64,000 nucleotides of DNA from Luteibacter aegosomaticola (GCF_023078475.1 NZ_CP095741.1:1922001-1986000); one strand, 5' to 3'. Counted from the stretch's first letter, positions 46,563-55,726 are shown. Made by a program: numbers and translations. Notes: generated by a model not told the origin, from the letters alone.

Positions 46563-46581
46563 TTTAAACGACAGGTTTAAA
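46563..46581. promoter_or_regulatory. TTTAAAC-N5-GTTTAAA palindrome upstream of TonB receptor
   Basis: Perfect 7-bp arms around GACAG, 50 bp upstream of the receptor's ATG in the 99-bp gap after the DeoR-family gene. It is a candidate operator. The core AAAC-N5-GTTT resembles some TetR-family sites, but no regulator can be assigned. Confidence 0.45.
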
Positions 46582-46612
46582 GCGGCCTTCCTGGCGCGTT
46601 GTTGTGTTTGGA

Positions 46613-47368
46613 TCAGGCGAGCGCGACCTCGCCCACGGCTTTACGCACCGGAGCGAACGCTTTCGATTTTTCAGATTTGCGATCAGTGACGAGCACGTCG
46701 ATGCGCTCGGGCTCGCACCAGCTGGCGCGGCTGCGGACGCCGATCTTCGAGTGGTCGGCGGCCAGGATCACGCGACGTGCGTTGGCACACATCGCGCGGG
46801 CGACCTCGACTTCTTCCAGCTCGAAACTGCTGGCGCCGGCGTTCGCATCCACGCCCACGGGCGAAAGGATGGCGACGTGGGCCTGGTAGCGATGGATCTC
46901 CGAGACGGTGGTGGCGCCATTCGTGCAACCGATCTGTGCATCGAAGCGGCCGCCAAGCAGATGCACCGTATTGCCTTCGCGCGCGGCGAAACGTGCGGCC
47001 ACGTCCACGGCGTTGGTGATGATGGTGAGGCCGCTGCGAGTCGCCAGTGCTTCGGCCACGACGTTCATGGTGCTGCCCGCATCCATGAAGATGGTCTGGC
47101 CGCTTTCGACCAGGCTGGCCACCACCTTGGCGATCGCGCGCTTTTCGCGGACGCGGGTGGCGTGGCGCACGTCGATCGGCGGCTCGTCCGAGGTGAGCAC
47201 CGCACCGCCGTGCACGCGGCGGATCTCGCCGCGCTCGGCCAGTTCGACGAGGTCGCGACGGATGGTTTCGCGCGATACACCGAGCTCGGTGACGATGCGT
47301 TCGACGGATACCTGGCCGCTGGAGCGGAGCAGGTCGCGGATGCGGGTGTGTCGTTCTTCATGCCACAT
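46613..47368 (-). CDS. DeoR/GlpR-family transcriptional regulator
   Basis: A 251-residue repressor type. The N-terminal DeoR helix-turn-helix contains VERIVTELGVSRETIRRDLVEL and RRVHGGAVL, and the C-terminal sugar-phosphate-sensing (DeoRC) domain has DAGSTMNVVAEAL and ILAADHSKIG. DeoR proteins usually sense phosphorylated metabolites. Its start overlaps the ABC permease end by 11 bases, so it is the last gene of that operon and probably controls it and the divergent phosphatase/phospholipase pair. Confidence 0.92.
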   Translation of the reverse strand: MWHEERHTRIRDLLRSSGQVSVERIVTELGVSRETIRRDLVELAERGEIRRVHGGAVLTSDEPPIDVRHATRVREKRAIAKVVASLVESGQTIFMDAGSTMNVVAEALATRSGLTIITNAVDVAARFAAREGNTVHLLGGRFDAQIGCTNGATTVSEIHRYQAHVAILSPVGVDANAGASSFELEEVEVARAMCANARRVILAADHSKIGVRSRASWCEPERIDVLVTDRKSEKSKAFAPVRKAVGEVALA

Positions 47369-49013
47369 GGCGTCGTTCCTTGAGTGTGTGCAAGAGCAGG
47401 CGCATGGCGCCGAGTGCGAGGGCCCCAGCCACCACCACGCACATGGCGTAGGCGGCGGCCTGGGCGAGGAAGCCGTTTTCGTCCAGGCGCATCACGGTGA
47501 CGGAGGCGAGGCCCGTATCCGCCGTGACGAGGAAGATCACGCCGGAGAGCGTGACCAGCGAGCGCATGAACAGATAGAAGAAGGTGGAGATCGCCGCGGG
47601 CGCGGTGAACGGCAGCACGGCATCACGCAATACCTCGCGCGTGCCACCGCCGAAGGCCGCGACGGCATCCTCGAGCGCGTCGGGCACCTGGCGCATACCG
47701 GTCTGCATCGTGAGGAAGGCTTGCGCGTGGTAGTGGTACAGGCTGCTCGCGGCGATGATCACCAGGCTACCGTGCAGCCAGCCCGACCACGGGCCATGGT
47801 TGAAGGCCATCACGTAGCCCAGGCCGATCACCATGCCGGGCACGGCGGCCGGGAGCGAGGCGATGAACTGCACGGGCCGCGCGATCGACGGCGGTGCTTT
47901 GCGCAGGCCGGCGCAGAGGGCGAACACGAGCAGCGTGCCGGCCACGGCGGCGAGCAAGGCCATCGCGAGCGAGGTGCCCACGGGGCCGAAGCCTTCGGTC
48001 ATGCCGGTGTAGTTGGCGAGCGTCAGCGTGCGCTGGTAGGGCCACAGCTTCACGAACGACACATAGGCGACGGTGCCCACGACGGCGAGCATCGGCAACA
48101 GCGCGATCAGCGAGACGGCGGCGAGCGCGGTGTCACGGCCCGCGTGGCGCACCGGCGTGAGCGTGCGCCCGGGGCTGGCGTCGCCGCTATCCTGCCGTCG
48201 CCTCGCCATGCGGCCCAGCCACACCGAGAGCAGGGCGGGTAGCAACAACACCATGCCCAGCGTGGCGCCCATCGCGAAATCGAGCTGGCCCACGACCTCG
48301 CTATAGATCTCCATGGCGAGCACGCGATAGTTGCCGCCGACGATGACCGCGCTGCCGAAGTCGGTGAGCGTTTCGGTAAACACGAGGAATGCGGCGGCAA
48401 GCAAGGCGAAGCGCAGGCGCGGCAGGGTGACGTCGGTGAACTGCCGCCAGGCGGTGGCGCCCATCGAGGCGGCAGCATCGTAATGGCGCGCCGGCGTGCG
48501 AGCGAGCGCCGCCGAGATGATCAGCACGGCCTGTGGCAGACCGTATAGCGTGTTGGCGATAACGAGACCGGGGAACCCGTAGATGTCCGTGGGCAGGCCG
48601 GTGAGGCGGTGGACCAGACCGTTCCTTCCGAGCAGAAGCACCAGCCCCAGGCCGAGCACGAGTGACGGCGCGAGCATCGGCAGTAGCAGCGTCGCGCGGA
48701 TCAGCGCCTTGCCCGGCAGGCGTGAGCGGTGCAGCGCCATCGCGATGCCCAGACCGAAGAGCACGGTGGCGAGCGTCGTCACCAGGCCGGTCTCGATGCT
48801 GTGCAGCGCCGCGCGCGGAAGACCCGGATCATCGAGCAGCCGGCCGTAATTGGCGAGCGTGAAAGCGCCCGACGCGTCGGTGACGCTACGCCACGCGACG
48901 GAAAGCAGTGGATAGAGAAAGAACGCGACGAGGCCGAGGCCGGGCAGGGCCAGCAGCAGCCAGGCGAGGCTGCGCGTTCGTGCCAGCGCGCGCGGGGCGG
49001 CGACCGTGTTCAC
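47358..49013 (-). CDS. ABC transporter permease, fused double domain (PhnU/PhnV-like)
   Basis: A 551-residue membrane protein with about twelve helices in two homologous halves. Each half has an EAA-type loop for the ATPase (DAAASMGATAWRQFTDVTLP in the first and DAVAAFGGGTREVLRDAVLP in the second). Fused permeases of this size are typical of putative 2-aminoethylphosphonate importers and of iron(III) and thiamine systems. The start is taken as GTG 49013, whose GTGA overlaps the ATPase stop; an earlier GTG at 49025 is possible. Confidence 0.9.
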   Translation of the reverse strand: MNTVAAPRALARTRSLAWLLLALPGLGLVAFFLYPLLSVAWRSVTDASGAFTLANYGRLLDDPGLPRAALHSIETGLVTTLATVLFGLGIAMALHRSRLPGKALIRATLLLPMLAPSLVLGLGLVLLLGRNGLVHRLTGLPTDIYGFPGLVIANTLYGLPQAVLIISAALARTPARHYDAAASMGATAWRQFTDVTLPRLRFALLAAAFLVFTETLTDFGSAVIVGGNYRVLAMEIYSEVVGQLDFAMGATLGMVLLLPALLSVWLGRMARRRQDSGDASPGRTLTPVRHAGRDTALAAVSLIALLPMLAVVGTVAYVSFVKLWPYQRTLTLANYTGMTEGFGPVGTSLAMALLAAVAGTLLVFALCAGLRKAPPSIARPVQFIASLPAAVPGMVIGLGYVMAFNHGPWSGWLHGSLVIIAASSLYHYHAQAFLTMQTGMRQVPDALEDAVAAFGGGTREVLRDAVLPFTAPAAISTFFYLFMRSLVTLSGVIFLVTADTGLASVTVMRLDENGFLAQAAAYAMCVVVAGALALGAMRLLLHTLKERRHVA

Positions 49014-50011
49014 GTGCAGACCCACGCGCCGCGCAGTGCATCGACGGTCACTGATTCGCCCGGCGCGAGCGTGCTGCGGCCGTGCAGTTCCGCGACGAGG
49101 CGCTGGCCGCGCCAGGCGATGCCAGCGCGGGCGACGTTGCCAAGGAAGGTTACCTCCGAGATGACGGCGTCGCCGCGGGGATCGGCTTCGAGCACGAGGT
49201 CTTCGGGGCGCAGGCAGAGTTCCCAGGTGGCGTCTTCGCCGGGCGGCCGGCGCTCAAGGAAGCCCGGCATCACTTCACGTACGAAGGCCGTGGGCAGCAG
49301 GTTGGCGTGGCCGATGAAGTCAGCGACGAAGCGCGAGGCCGGGCGTTCGTACAGGTCGCGCGGCGAGCCGATCTGCTCGATCCGGCCGGCCTTCATGCAT
49401 ACGATGGTGTCGGCCAGCGCGAGTGCTTCATCCTGGTCGTGGGTGACCATGATGGTGGGAATGCCGAGCGTGCGCTGTAGCGAGCGGATTTCACCGCGCA
49501 GCTGCGCACGGATCGCCGGGTCCAGCGCGGAGAGCGGTTCATCCAGCAGGAGCAGCGCGGGCTCCGCGGCCAGTGCGCGGGCCAGCGCCACGCGCTGCTG
49601 CTGGCCGCCGGAAAGCTCATCGGGGAAACGGCCACCGAAACCGCCCAGGCCCACTTTCGCCAGCAGTTCGGTGCTGCGCGTGGCGATGGTGCTGGCCGGG
49701 ATACCGCGCAGGCGCATGGGGTAGCCGACGTTGGCGGCCGCCGTGAGATCGGGGAATAGCGAGTAGGACTGGAAGACGATACCCATGCCGCGTTCGCGCG
49801 CAGGCTGGCGGGTGATGTCCTTGCCACCGAGCTCCACGCGGCCGGCATCGGCTTCGGTCAGGCCGGCCACGATACGAAGGAGCGTGGTTTTGCCGCAGCC
49901 GCTCGGGCCCAGCAGGCACACGAAATCGCTGGCGCCAGCGCTGAACGACACGCGGTCGAGGACGGTGTGTCCGCCCCAGGCCTTGCTGATGTCTTCAATG
50001 CGAAGTTGCAT
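49010..50011 (-). CDS. ABC transporter ATP-binding protein (PhnT-like)
   Basis: A 333-residue ATPase. Walker A is GPSGCGKTT (Lys41), the Q-loop is FQSYSLF (Gln81), the signature is LSGGQQQR, Walker B is LLLLDEP and the H-loop is VTHDQDE. A C-terminal TOBE-like domain starts near LCLRPEDLVLE. It powers the importer formed by the fused permease and binding protein. The order binding protein, ATPase, permease matches putative 2-aminoethylphosphonate transporters. Potential relatives are spermidine or iron systems. Confidence 0.94.
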   Translation of the reverse strand: MQLRIEDISKAWGGHTVLDRVSFSAGASDFVCLLGPSGCGKTTLLRIVAGLTEADAGRVELGGKDITRQPARERGMGIVFQSYSLFPDLTAAANVGYPMRLRGIPASTIATRSTELLAKVGLGGFGGRFPDELSGGQQQRVALARALAAEPALLLLDEPLSALDPAIRAQLRGEIRSLQRTLGIPTIMVTHDQDEALALADTIVCMKAGRIEQIGSPRDLYERPASRFVADFIGHANLLPTAFVREVMPGFLERRPPGEDATWELCLRPEDLVLEADPRGDAVISEVTFLGNVARAGIAWRGQRLVAELHGRSTLAPGESVTVDALRGAWVCT

Positions 50012-50039
50012 GAAGCGTGATCTCCCCTGCGGCCGCGCG

Positions 50040-51044
50040 TCAGCGCGTCAGCCGCTTGAACCGTGCAATAAGTGCCGCGCGCTCTCGCGCTGCGGCGTCG
50101 AAATCCCGCGCAGGCAGCGTGGCGACCACGTTGGCCGGCAGTCCTGCGCGCTGTTGTTCCTGGGTGGGGGTGCTGCCCGGTGCCGCTACGATTTCCTTGT
50201 AGCCGCGATACAGCGCGGCAGCGGGAGGCGAGGCGGTCCAGTCGAGGAAGCGCTTCGCGTCCTCGGCGTTGGTGGCGCCCTTCATCAGGCCGGAGCCTTC
50301 CAGTTCGTAACCCGTGCCGTCGCTGGGCAACACCATGGTCACCGGATAGCCCTGGTGGATCGATTGCATCGCGGAAAAGGCAAACGACACGCCGATCGGG
50401 AACTCGCCAATGCGCGCCAGCTTGCACGGCGCCGAGCCCGAAAGCGTCACCTGGCCGAGGTTCGCGGCGATATCGCTGACCAGCTGCATGCCTTTTGCAT
50501 CGCGGCCCGCATCGCTCAGCGAGGAGAGCACCATGTAACCCGTGCCGGAGGAGGCCGGGTCAGGCATGGCGATCTGCCCTTTGTATTTCGGTGAGGCGAG
50601 GTCATGCCAGCTGCGTGGCATCGGCAGGCCGTGTTCGGCCAGGGCTTCCCGGTTCACACAGAGCGCAGCCATATAGCCGGTGGGCGCGAACCAGCGCCCG
50701 TCTTTACCGCGGAAACGCGCGGGCAGGGCATCGATCGTCCCGCTATGCACTGGCTGGAGCAGGGCGGCGATGCGCGGGTCCAGCAGGTCGGTGGCTGCCA
50801 TGCCCCAGACCACGTCATTGCGTGGCTCGGCCGATTCGGCCAGGAGGCGGGCGGCCAGGTCGCCGCTGGATAGGCGTAGCACGTGGATATCCACGTCCGG
50901 CAGGGCTTGCTTTGCGCCTGCCAGGTACGTGGCGATCTCATCGCTCTCCAGCGCCGAGTACACCGTAAGGCTGCCCGCACGGGCAGCCGTCACGCCCAGG
51001 GCGAGCAACGCGGCGATGCTGGCGATGTGGCGGCTTGGACGCAT
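50040..51044 (-). CDS. ABC transporter substrate-binding protein (PhnS-like)
   Basis: A 334-residue periplasmic protein with a signal peptide ending AARAGS. The mature start LTVYSALESDEIATYL is typical of the iron(III)/2-aminoethylphosphonate binding-protein class (SBP_bac_13 or similar). Conserved-looking blocks include DVVWGMAATDLL and YKGQIAMPDPASSGTGY, where a serine-rich loop could bind phosphonate. ATG 51044 follows AGGG. It is first in the operon, with the divergent promoter region at 51045-51218. Substrate is inferred from neighbours. Confidence 0.88.
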   Translation of the reverse strand: MRPSRHIASIAALLALGVTAARAGSLTVYSALESDEIATYLAGAKQALPDVDIHVLRLSSGDLAARLLAESAEPRNDVVWGMAATDLLDPRIAALLQPVHSGTIDALPARFRGKDGRWFAPTGYMAALCVNREALAEHGLPMPRSWHDLASPKYKGQIAMPDPASSGTGYMVLSSLSDAGRDAKGMQLVSDIAANLGQVTLSGSAPCKLARIGEFPIGVSFAFSAMQSIHQGYPVTMVLPSDGTGYELEGSGLMKGATNAEDAKRFLDWTASPPAAALYRGYKEIVAAPGSTPTQEQQRAGLPANVVATLPARDFDAAARERAALIARFKRLTR

Positions 51045-51127
51045 GGCGGACCCTGGGGTGAGCGTGCAACCTTCGGGGTGGAAAAGTTCACCCACCCGTG
51101 TGGCGTTTTGGGTATATTTGCAAACAT

Positions 51128-51180
51128 GTGGACTCGGCGTCCACAGGAAAATTTCCGTTTTCGTCATTAACCTGAAACGT
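51128..51180. promoter_or_regulatory. Divergent operator/promoter region of phosphorus locus
   Basis: The gap between the binding protein and the phosphatase holds a GTGGAC/GTCCAC hairpin (51128-51144). After it come T-rich repeats TTTCCG and TTTTCG near 51150-51164. DeoR-family regulators of the GlpR type bind TTTCG-like direct repeats. This is a suggestive match only. Confidence 0.35.
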
Positions 51181-51218
51181 GCAAACGCTAGATCACGCAC
51201 GTCTTTTTGGAGTCACGA

Positions 51219-52016
51219 GTGAGCGTCCCTGTTTCGCTGTCCGCCGCTGAGCGGACTGAATTCGAGGCCTTTGCCACCGGCATCGCCAACAATGCACGCG
51301 CTTTGTCTCTCCCACGTTTCCGCCGGCCGGTCGATGTGATGGTCAAGCGCGACATGAGCCCGGTCACCGCCGTGGATCGTGGCGTGGAATCGATGCTGCG
51401 CGAGCGCATCGAGATGGCGTGGCCGGCCCACGGCCTGCTGGGCGAGGAATACGGCGCCACGCGCGTGGACGCGGAGTTCGTGTGGTCCATCGATCCCATC
51501 GACGGCACGCGCAGCTTCATTTCCGGCTGGCCGCTGTGGGGTACGCTGATCGCCTTGCTGCGCGGCGGAAAGCCCGTATTGGGGGTGCTCGACATGCCGG
51601 TGCTCGATGAACGCTGGGTGGGTCATGTGGGCGTCGGCACCACGATGAATGGCGTGCGTTGCCACACGAGTGCATGCCAGGCGCTGGCCGAGGCCACGCT
51701 CTACACCACCACGCCGGACATGTTCACGCCCGACGAGTGGGCCCGTTTCGACCGCACCAGCCAGGCCGCGCATGCGCGCCGCTTCGGTGGCGATTGCTAT
51801 AGCTACGGCATGCTCGCGTCCGGCCATATCGATGCCGTGATCGAATCCAATCTCATGCCGTACGACTACCTGGCCATCGCGCCTGTGGTCGAGGCCGCTG
51901 GTGGCGTCATGACCGATTGGGAAGGCCAGGCACTCGGTCTGCAGAGCGGTGGCCGCGTGGTGGCTGCCGCGACGCCGGAGCTGCATGCCGCCATCATTGC
52001 TTCACTGAAGGACTGA
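51219..52016 (+). CDS. Inositol-monophosphatase family phosphatase (HisN-like)
   Basis: A 265-residue Mg-dependent phosphatase. Metal ligands are in LLGEEYG (Glu76/77), the signature DPIDGTRSF (Asp92, Asp95) and the second motif NLMPYDYLAIAPVVEAAGG. Family substrates include inositol phosphate, histidinol phosphate and 3'-phosphoadenosine-5'-phosphate; SFISGWPLWGTLIALL is HisN-like. GTG 51219 is chosen because GGAG lies seven bases upstream. The phospholipase gene starts three bases after its stop, so both are in one operon and may act on released phosphate esters. Confidence 0.93.
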   Translation: MSVPVSLSAAERTEFEAFATGIANNARALSLPRFRRPVDVMVKRDMSPVTAVDRGVESMLRERIEMAWPAHGLLGEEYGATRVDAEFVWSIDPIDGTRSFISGWPLWGTLIALLRGGKPVLGVLDMPVLDERWVGHVGVGTTMNGVRCHTSACQALAEATLYTTTPDMFTPDEWARFDRTSQAAHARRFGGDCYSYGMLASGHIDAVIESNLMPYDYLAIAPVVEAAGGVMTDWEGQALGLQSGGRVVAAATPELHAAIIASLKD

Positions 52017-52019
52017 CCC

Positions 52020-54137
52020 ATGTTTTCCAGCGACCGCCGCCGGTTCCTGCAGGGCGCAGCCGCCACCGCCGCCGCGTCGCTGATCGCGCAGGGTTTTCCG
52101 GCGAGCATCGCGCGGGCACTCGCCACGGCACCGGACCGCCGTACGGGCACGCTCGCCGATGTGGGCCACGTGGTGATCCTGATGCAGGAAAACCGCTCGT
52201 TCGACCACTACTTCGGCACGCTGCGCGGCGTTCGCGGGTTCAACGACCCACGCGTGCTTGAACTGGGTAACGGCGATCCGGTGTGGAAGCAGCCGACGAC
52301 GGCGACCCACACGAAGTTCTGGAAATCACGCGGCATCGGTGCGGATGTGGGCTGGGTGTATCCGTTCCATCTTGATACGCGCGCCAGCGGGGATCACCAC
52401 GAAGGCACCGACCACGGCTGGAGCACCGGTCATGGTTCGTGGAACCTGGGCCGCAACGATCGCTGGATCGAGCAGAAGCAGGATGTGCTCACCATGGCCT
52501 ATCTGCGCCGGGAGGATGCCTCCTTCCACTACGCGCTGGCCGACGCCTTCACCGTGTGCGACGCCTACCATGCGTCCGCACTGGCCGATACCGCGATCAA
52601 CCGCATTTACCTCTGGAGCGGCACGTCGGATCCGGCTGGCCGGCTGGGCAGCAAGGACAACGGGCCCGGCACCGAAGAGCGCGCCCATACGAACGGCTAT
52701 ACGTGGACGACCTACCCGGAACGGCTGGAAAAGGCCGGCGTGTCCTGGCGCGTTTACCAGGGCGGTACCGGCGAGCCCGGTTCGCCGACCGATAACTACA
52801 CCGACAATTCGCTGGAGTTCTTCGCCGCGTACCAGGTCCAGGAAGGCGCGGATCCGAAGAGCCGGCTCGTGCGCAATGGTGTTTCGACGCACACGTTGCG
52901 CGACTTGCGCGCTGATGTCGTCCATGACCGCCTGCCGCAGGTGACGTGGATCGTGGCGCCGTACAAGTACAGCGAGCACCCCACCTCGTCGCCTGCGGAT
53001 GGGGCGTATTACATCCGTGCCGTGCTGGACGCGCTCACCGCGAACACGAAAGTGTGGAGCCGTACGGTGCTGTTCCTCAACTACGATGAAAACGATGGGT
53101 TCTTCGACCATGTCGTCGCGCCCGCGCCGCCGCTGAAGAACGGCGAAGGCGGCGTGGTTTCCGCTTCGCTGGTGGACGGCTTGCGCGACGAGGTGATGGA
53201 TCTCGATGCGCATCCGCGCATCTCCAGTCCCATCGTCCCCGATAGCGACCCGAAGGGCCTGCAGGTCGTCGGGCTCGGCAACCGTGTGCCCATGATCGTC
53301 GTATCGCCGTGGACTCGCGGCGGCTGGGTCTGCAGCGAGACCTTCGACCATACGTCGGTGCTGCGTTTCCTCGAAAAACGCTTTGGTGTCGAGGAGCCGA
53401 ACATCAGCAGCTGGCGCCGCGCGGTATGCGGTGACCTCACCAGTTGTTTCGATTTCGCAGGCACGCACGATAGCAAGGTGCCTACGATTGCCGTGCCGGG
53501 CGGTTCCGATGGCAAGGTGCCCATTACCGTGCCTGCCGAACAGGTGATGCCGCAGCAGGAGCCGGGCGTGCGTCCCGCGCGAGTGCTTGGTTACGCCTGG
53601 ACGCTTGAGCACCGGCTCGAAGGCGGACGCAGCCACCTGGCCTTCAATAACGCCGGCGTGCTTGGTGCGGCTTTCCTCGTTTACGACGGCCTCGATCGTG
53701 ATGCGCCGCCGCGCCGCTATACCGCCTGCGCGGGAGACCGCATCGAAGACAGCTGGGCACTGGCGCCCTCGGGCGATGCATACAACCGCCGCGTCCACGG
53801 CCCGAACGGTTACTTTGCGGCCTTGCGCGGCTTCGCCGACGACACGCTGGAAGCGGTCGTGCATGGCGTGGCCGGCGAGCGCCGTGTCGAAGTCGCTATC
53901 ACGAACCACGGCAAGACCCGTGCGGCTTGCCGCGTAAGCAATGCCTATGACACGGAAGAACCGCGCCACGTGAACATCGACGCCGGCGCCACGGAAACGG
54001 TCGCCATCGACCTGGCAGGCAGCGCCGGCTGGTACGACGTAAGCATCACGACCCCTGAAGCCCCGCGTTACCTGCGTCGATACGCCGGCCACCACGAAGA
54101 CGGTAATCCGGCCACGAGCGACCCCGGCCCGCGATAA
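52020..54137 (+). CDS. Phosphocholine-specific phospholipase C, Tat-exported
   Basis: A 705-residue enzyme of the PlcH/PlcN class. It starts with a twin-arginine signal (RRRFLQGAAATAAASL). The phosphoesterase domain holds VILMQENRSFDHYFG with the catalytic Asn/Glu region, and VLFLNYDENDGFFDHV provides further metal ligands. Two C-terminal DUF756 domains cover about residues 500-690. It hydrolyses phosphatidylcholine or sphingomyelin outside the cell, releasing phosphocholine. The preceding phosphatase and divergent importer fit recovery of phosphate or choline. Its stop is followed by a REP-like hairpin. Confidence 0.95.
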   Translation: MFSSDRRRFLQGAAATAAASLIAQGFPASIARALATAPDRRTGTLADVGHVVILMQENRSFDHYFGTLRGVRGFNDPRVLELGNGDPVWKQPTTATHTKFWKSRGIGADVGWVYPFHLDTRASGDHHEGTDHGWSTGHGSWNLGRNDRWIEQKQDVLTMAYLRREDASFHYALADAFTVCDAYHASALADTAINRIYLWSGTSDPAGRLGSKDNGPGTEERAHTNGYTWTTYPERLEKAGVSWRVYQGGTGEPGSPTDNYTDNSLEFFAAYQVQEGADPKSRLVRNGVSTHTLRDLRADVVHDRLPQVTWIVAPYKYSEHPTSSPADGAYYIRAVLDALTANTKVWSRTVLFLNYDENDGFFDHVVAPAPPLKNGEGGVVSASLVDGLRDEVMDLDAHPRISSPIVPDSDPKGLQVVGLGNRVPMIVVSPWTRGGWVCSETFDHTSVLRFLEKRFGVEEPNISSWRRAVCGDLTSCFDFAGTHDSKVPTIAVPGGSDGKVPITVPAEQVMPQQEPGVRPARVLGYAWTLEHRLEGGRSHLAFNNAGVLGAAFLVYDGLDRDAPPRRYTACAGDRIEDSWALAPSGDAYNRRVHGPNGYFAALRGFADDTLEAVVHGVAGERRVEVAITNHGKTRAACRVSNAYDTEEPRHVNIDAGATETVAIDLAGSAGWYDVSITTPEAPRYLRRYAGHHEDGNPATSDPGPR

Positions 54138-54148
54138 GTTCCGGCTCT

Positions 54149-54216
54149 TGTAGGAGCGCGCTTGCGCGCGATGGGTTTTGCCGCAAGCACCGATCGCGCG
54201 CAAGCGCGCTCCTACA
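54149..54216. repeat. REP-like hairpin after phospholipase C
   Basis: A 68-bp imperfect palindrome. TGTAGGAGCGCGCTTGCGCG at the left is mirrored at the right around GGGTTTTGCCGCAAGC. This form closely resembles REP sequences of Pseudomonas species. It lies between convergent genes. Confidence 0.9.
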
Positions 54217-54238
54217 GGACGGTAACCGCGACGGTTTG

Positions 54239-55726
54239 TTAGTCCGCAGCCGAAGCCTGCGCAGCGCCACGCAATGCCCCGGCACGCCCAGGCGCCAACG
54301 CCAGCGCATCGCGGAACGCTGCCAGCGCCGGTCCGGGCTTGTGTTGTTCGAGCATCAACTCACCCAATTGCTCGCGCGCAGGCACGATGGGCCCTGGCGT
54401 TACCGGTCGCTTCTCGATGCGGTCTTCCTTCTCGGCCGCATCACTGAGCAGCGCCACGGCTCCTGCGGGATTGCCACTCGCCTGCGCGGCCCACGCCATG
54501 ATTTCGGTCGCAAGGATGCCGGTCTGGTCAGCCCAGTAAGTATCGCCGGCGACATGCAGCCGAGCCTCGATCCCGCGCAATCGTTCCCCTTGTTTGCGTG
54601 CGTCGTCAGCGTGCCCGGTGCGCGCCAGACCCATACCCTTCGCCCATACGGCAATCGCAACGACGGACTCCGGCGCCCCCTGTGGAGGCGCGATGGCTGC
54701 GGCTTCATCCCAGTGCCGCTCTTCGACTGCCACGCGAACAGGCATGGCCGTCGACGCATAGGCGATCGCGAAGTCGGTCATGTCCAGCCGCGGCAATTGC
54801 TTCATCGCGGCGATCACCTGGCGTGCTTCTTTAACGCGCCCCGTTTGCATGTACGCGTAGACGAGATAGTCCATGGCATGCAGTTCGCCCATCAGGTCAC
54901 CCTGTGCATGTGCGGCCTTTTCCGAAGCGATGTTCGACGCGATCGAATCGTCCCACAGTCCGAGCCGCGTGAAGATGTGCGAAGGCATATGCAGCGCATG
55001 CGAAGCCGACGGCGCGATGCTCGCGTACTTCCGCGCGGCCGCCAGACCATGCGCCGCCAGTTCGGCGCTGTCACATGCGTGGATCAGGATGTGCGCGATG
55101 CCGGGATGGTCAGGGTTGGCCTTGAAGAGTGGGTCGAGGATCGCAACCGCTTGCTTTTGCCGTGCGTGGGTCTTGTCGGTGGGCGATGCGTTGGATAGCA
55201 GAGCCACGGCGTAGAAGACCTGCGCTTCAACATCACCAGGATGATCGTGCGCAACGTTGGCCGTCGCGGCTTCGTAGGCGAGGGTGCGTTGGCTGGGTGT
55301 GGCCTTGGGGTCCGCCTTGTAGAGCTGGTTCAGTGCCTGGATGTAGGCCCGGTCACTTCCGGCGGCGGGCTGCAGGCGGAGGGCTTCCTGGGCCTCTTTC
55401 TGACCGGCGGCGAAAGTGGCTGGGGGCAGGGCGGGCTGCCACACCGGATGGAAGTAGGTCATGGCGATGCCCCAGTGGGCCATGGCGCATGAGGGGTCTT
55501 GCTTCGCGATATTTGCGAAGGCGTTTCGGGCGGCGTCGAAGGCGAAGGAGTGCAGCAACGCTACCGCGCGGTTGAACGGCTGTTGCACGGTGGGGGAGCA
55601 GGCGACCGGAAACGATACGGTGCCGAGCTTTTCGGGGATGCCATGGTCGTGGTCGTGCATGGCTTGTGCGTGGACGGCACCGGCGATGGCCAGCAGGAGG
55701 AGCAGGACGCACGGTCGAGCGTTCAT
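54239..55726 (-). CDS. TPR-repeat exported protein
   Basis: A 495-residue protein with a signal peptide (MNARPCVLLLLLAIAGAVHAQ). Helical TPR-like repeats run through the mature part, for example FAFDAARNAFANIAKQDPSC and AMAHWGIAMTYFHP near the N-terminus. Near the C-terminus REQLGELMLEQHKPGPALAA is a typical unit. A His-rich MHDHDHG follows cleavage. It is likely periplasmic and binds partner proteins. The family is not named with certainty. ATG 55726 follows AAGGG; the longer frame upstream was rejected. Confidence 0.85.
   Translation of the reverse strand: MNARPCVLLLLLAIAGAVHAQAMHDHDHGIPEKLGTVSFPVACSPTVQQPFNRAVALLHSFAFDAARNAFANIAKQDPSCAMAHWGIAMTYFHPVWQPALPPATFAAGQKEAQEALRLQPAAGSDRAYIQALNQLYKADPKATPSQRTLAYEAATANVAHDHPGDVEAQVFYAVALLSNASPTDKTHARQKQAVAILDPLFKANPDHPGIAHILIHACDSAELAAHGLAAARKYASIAPSASHALHMPSHIFTRLGLWDDSIASNIASEKAAHAQGDLMGELHAMDYLVYAYMQTGRVKEARQVIAAMKQLPRLDMTDFAIAYASTAMPVRVAVEERHWDEAAAIAPPQGAPESVVAIAVWAKGMGLARTGHADDARKQGERLRGIEARLHVAGDTYWADQTGILATEIMAWAAQASGNPAGAVALLSDAAEKEDRIEKRPVTPGPIVPAREQLGELMLEQHKPGPALAAFRDALALAPGRAGALRGAAQASAAD

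Noticed and set aside
44135..46567. Long plus-strand ORF of 810 codons antisense to the TonB receptor
   Set aside because: It has His/Arg/Val-biased composition typical of antisense frames in GC-rich DNA, no domain, and the opposite strand has a clear receptor.
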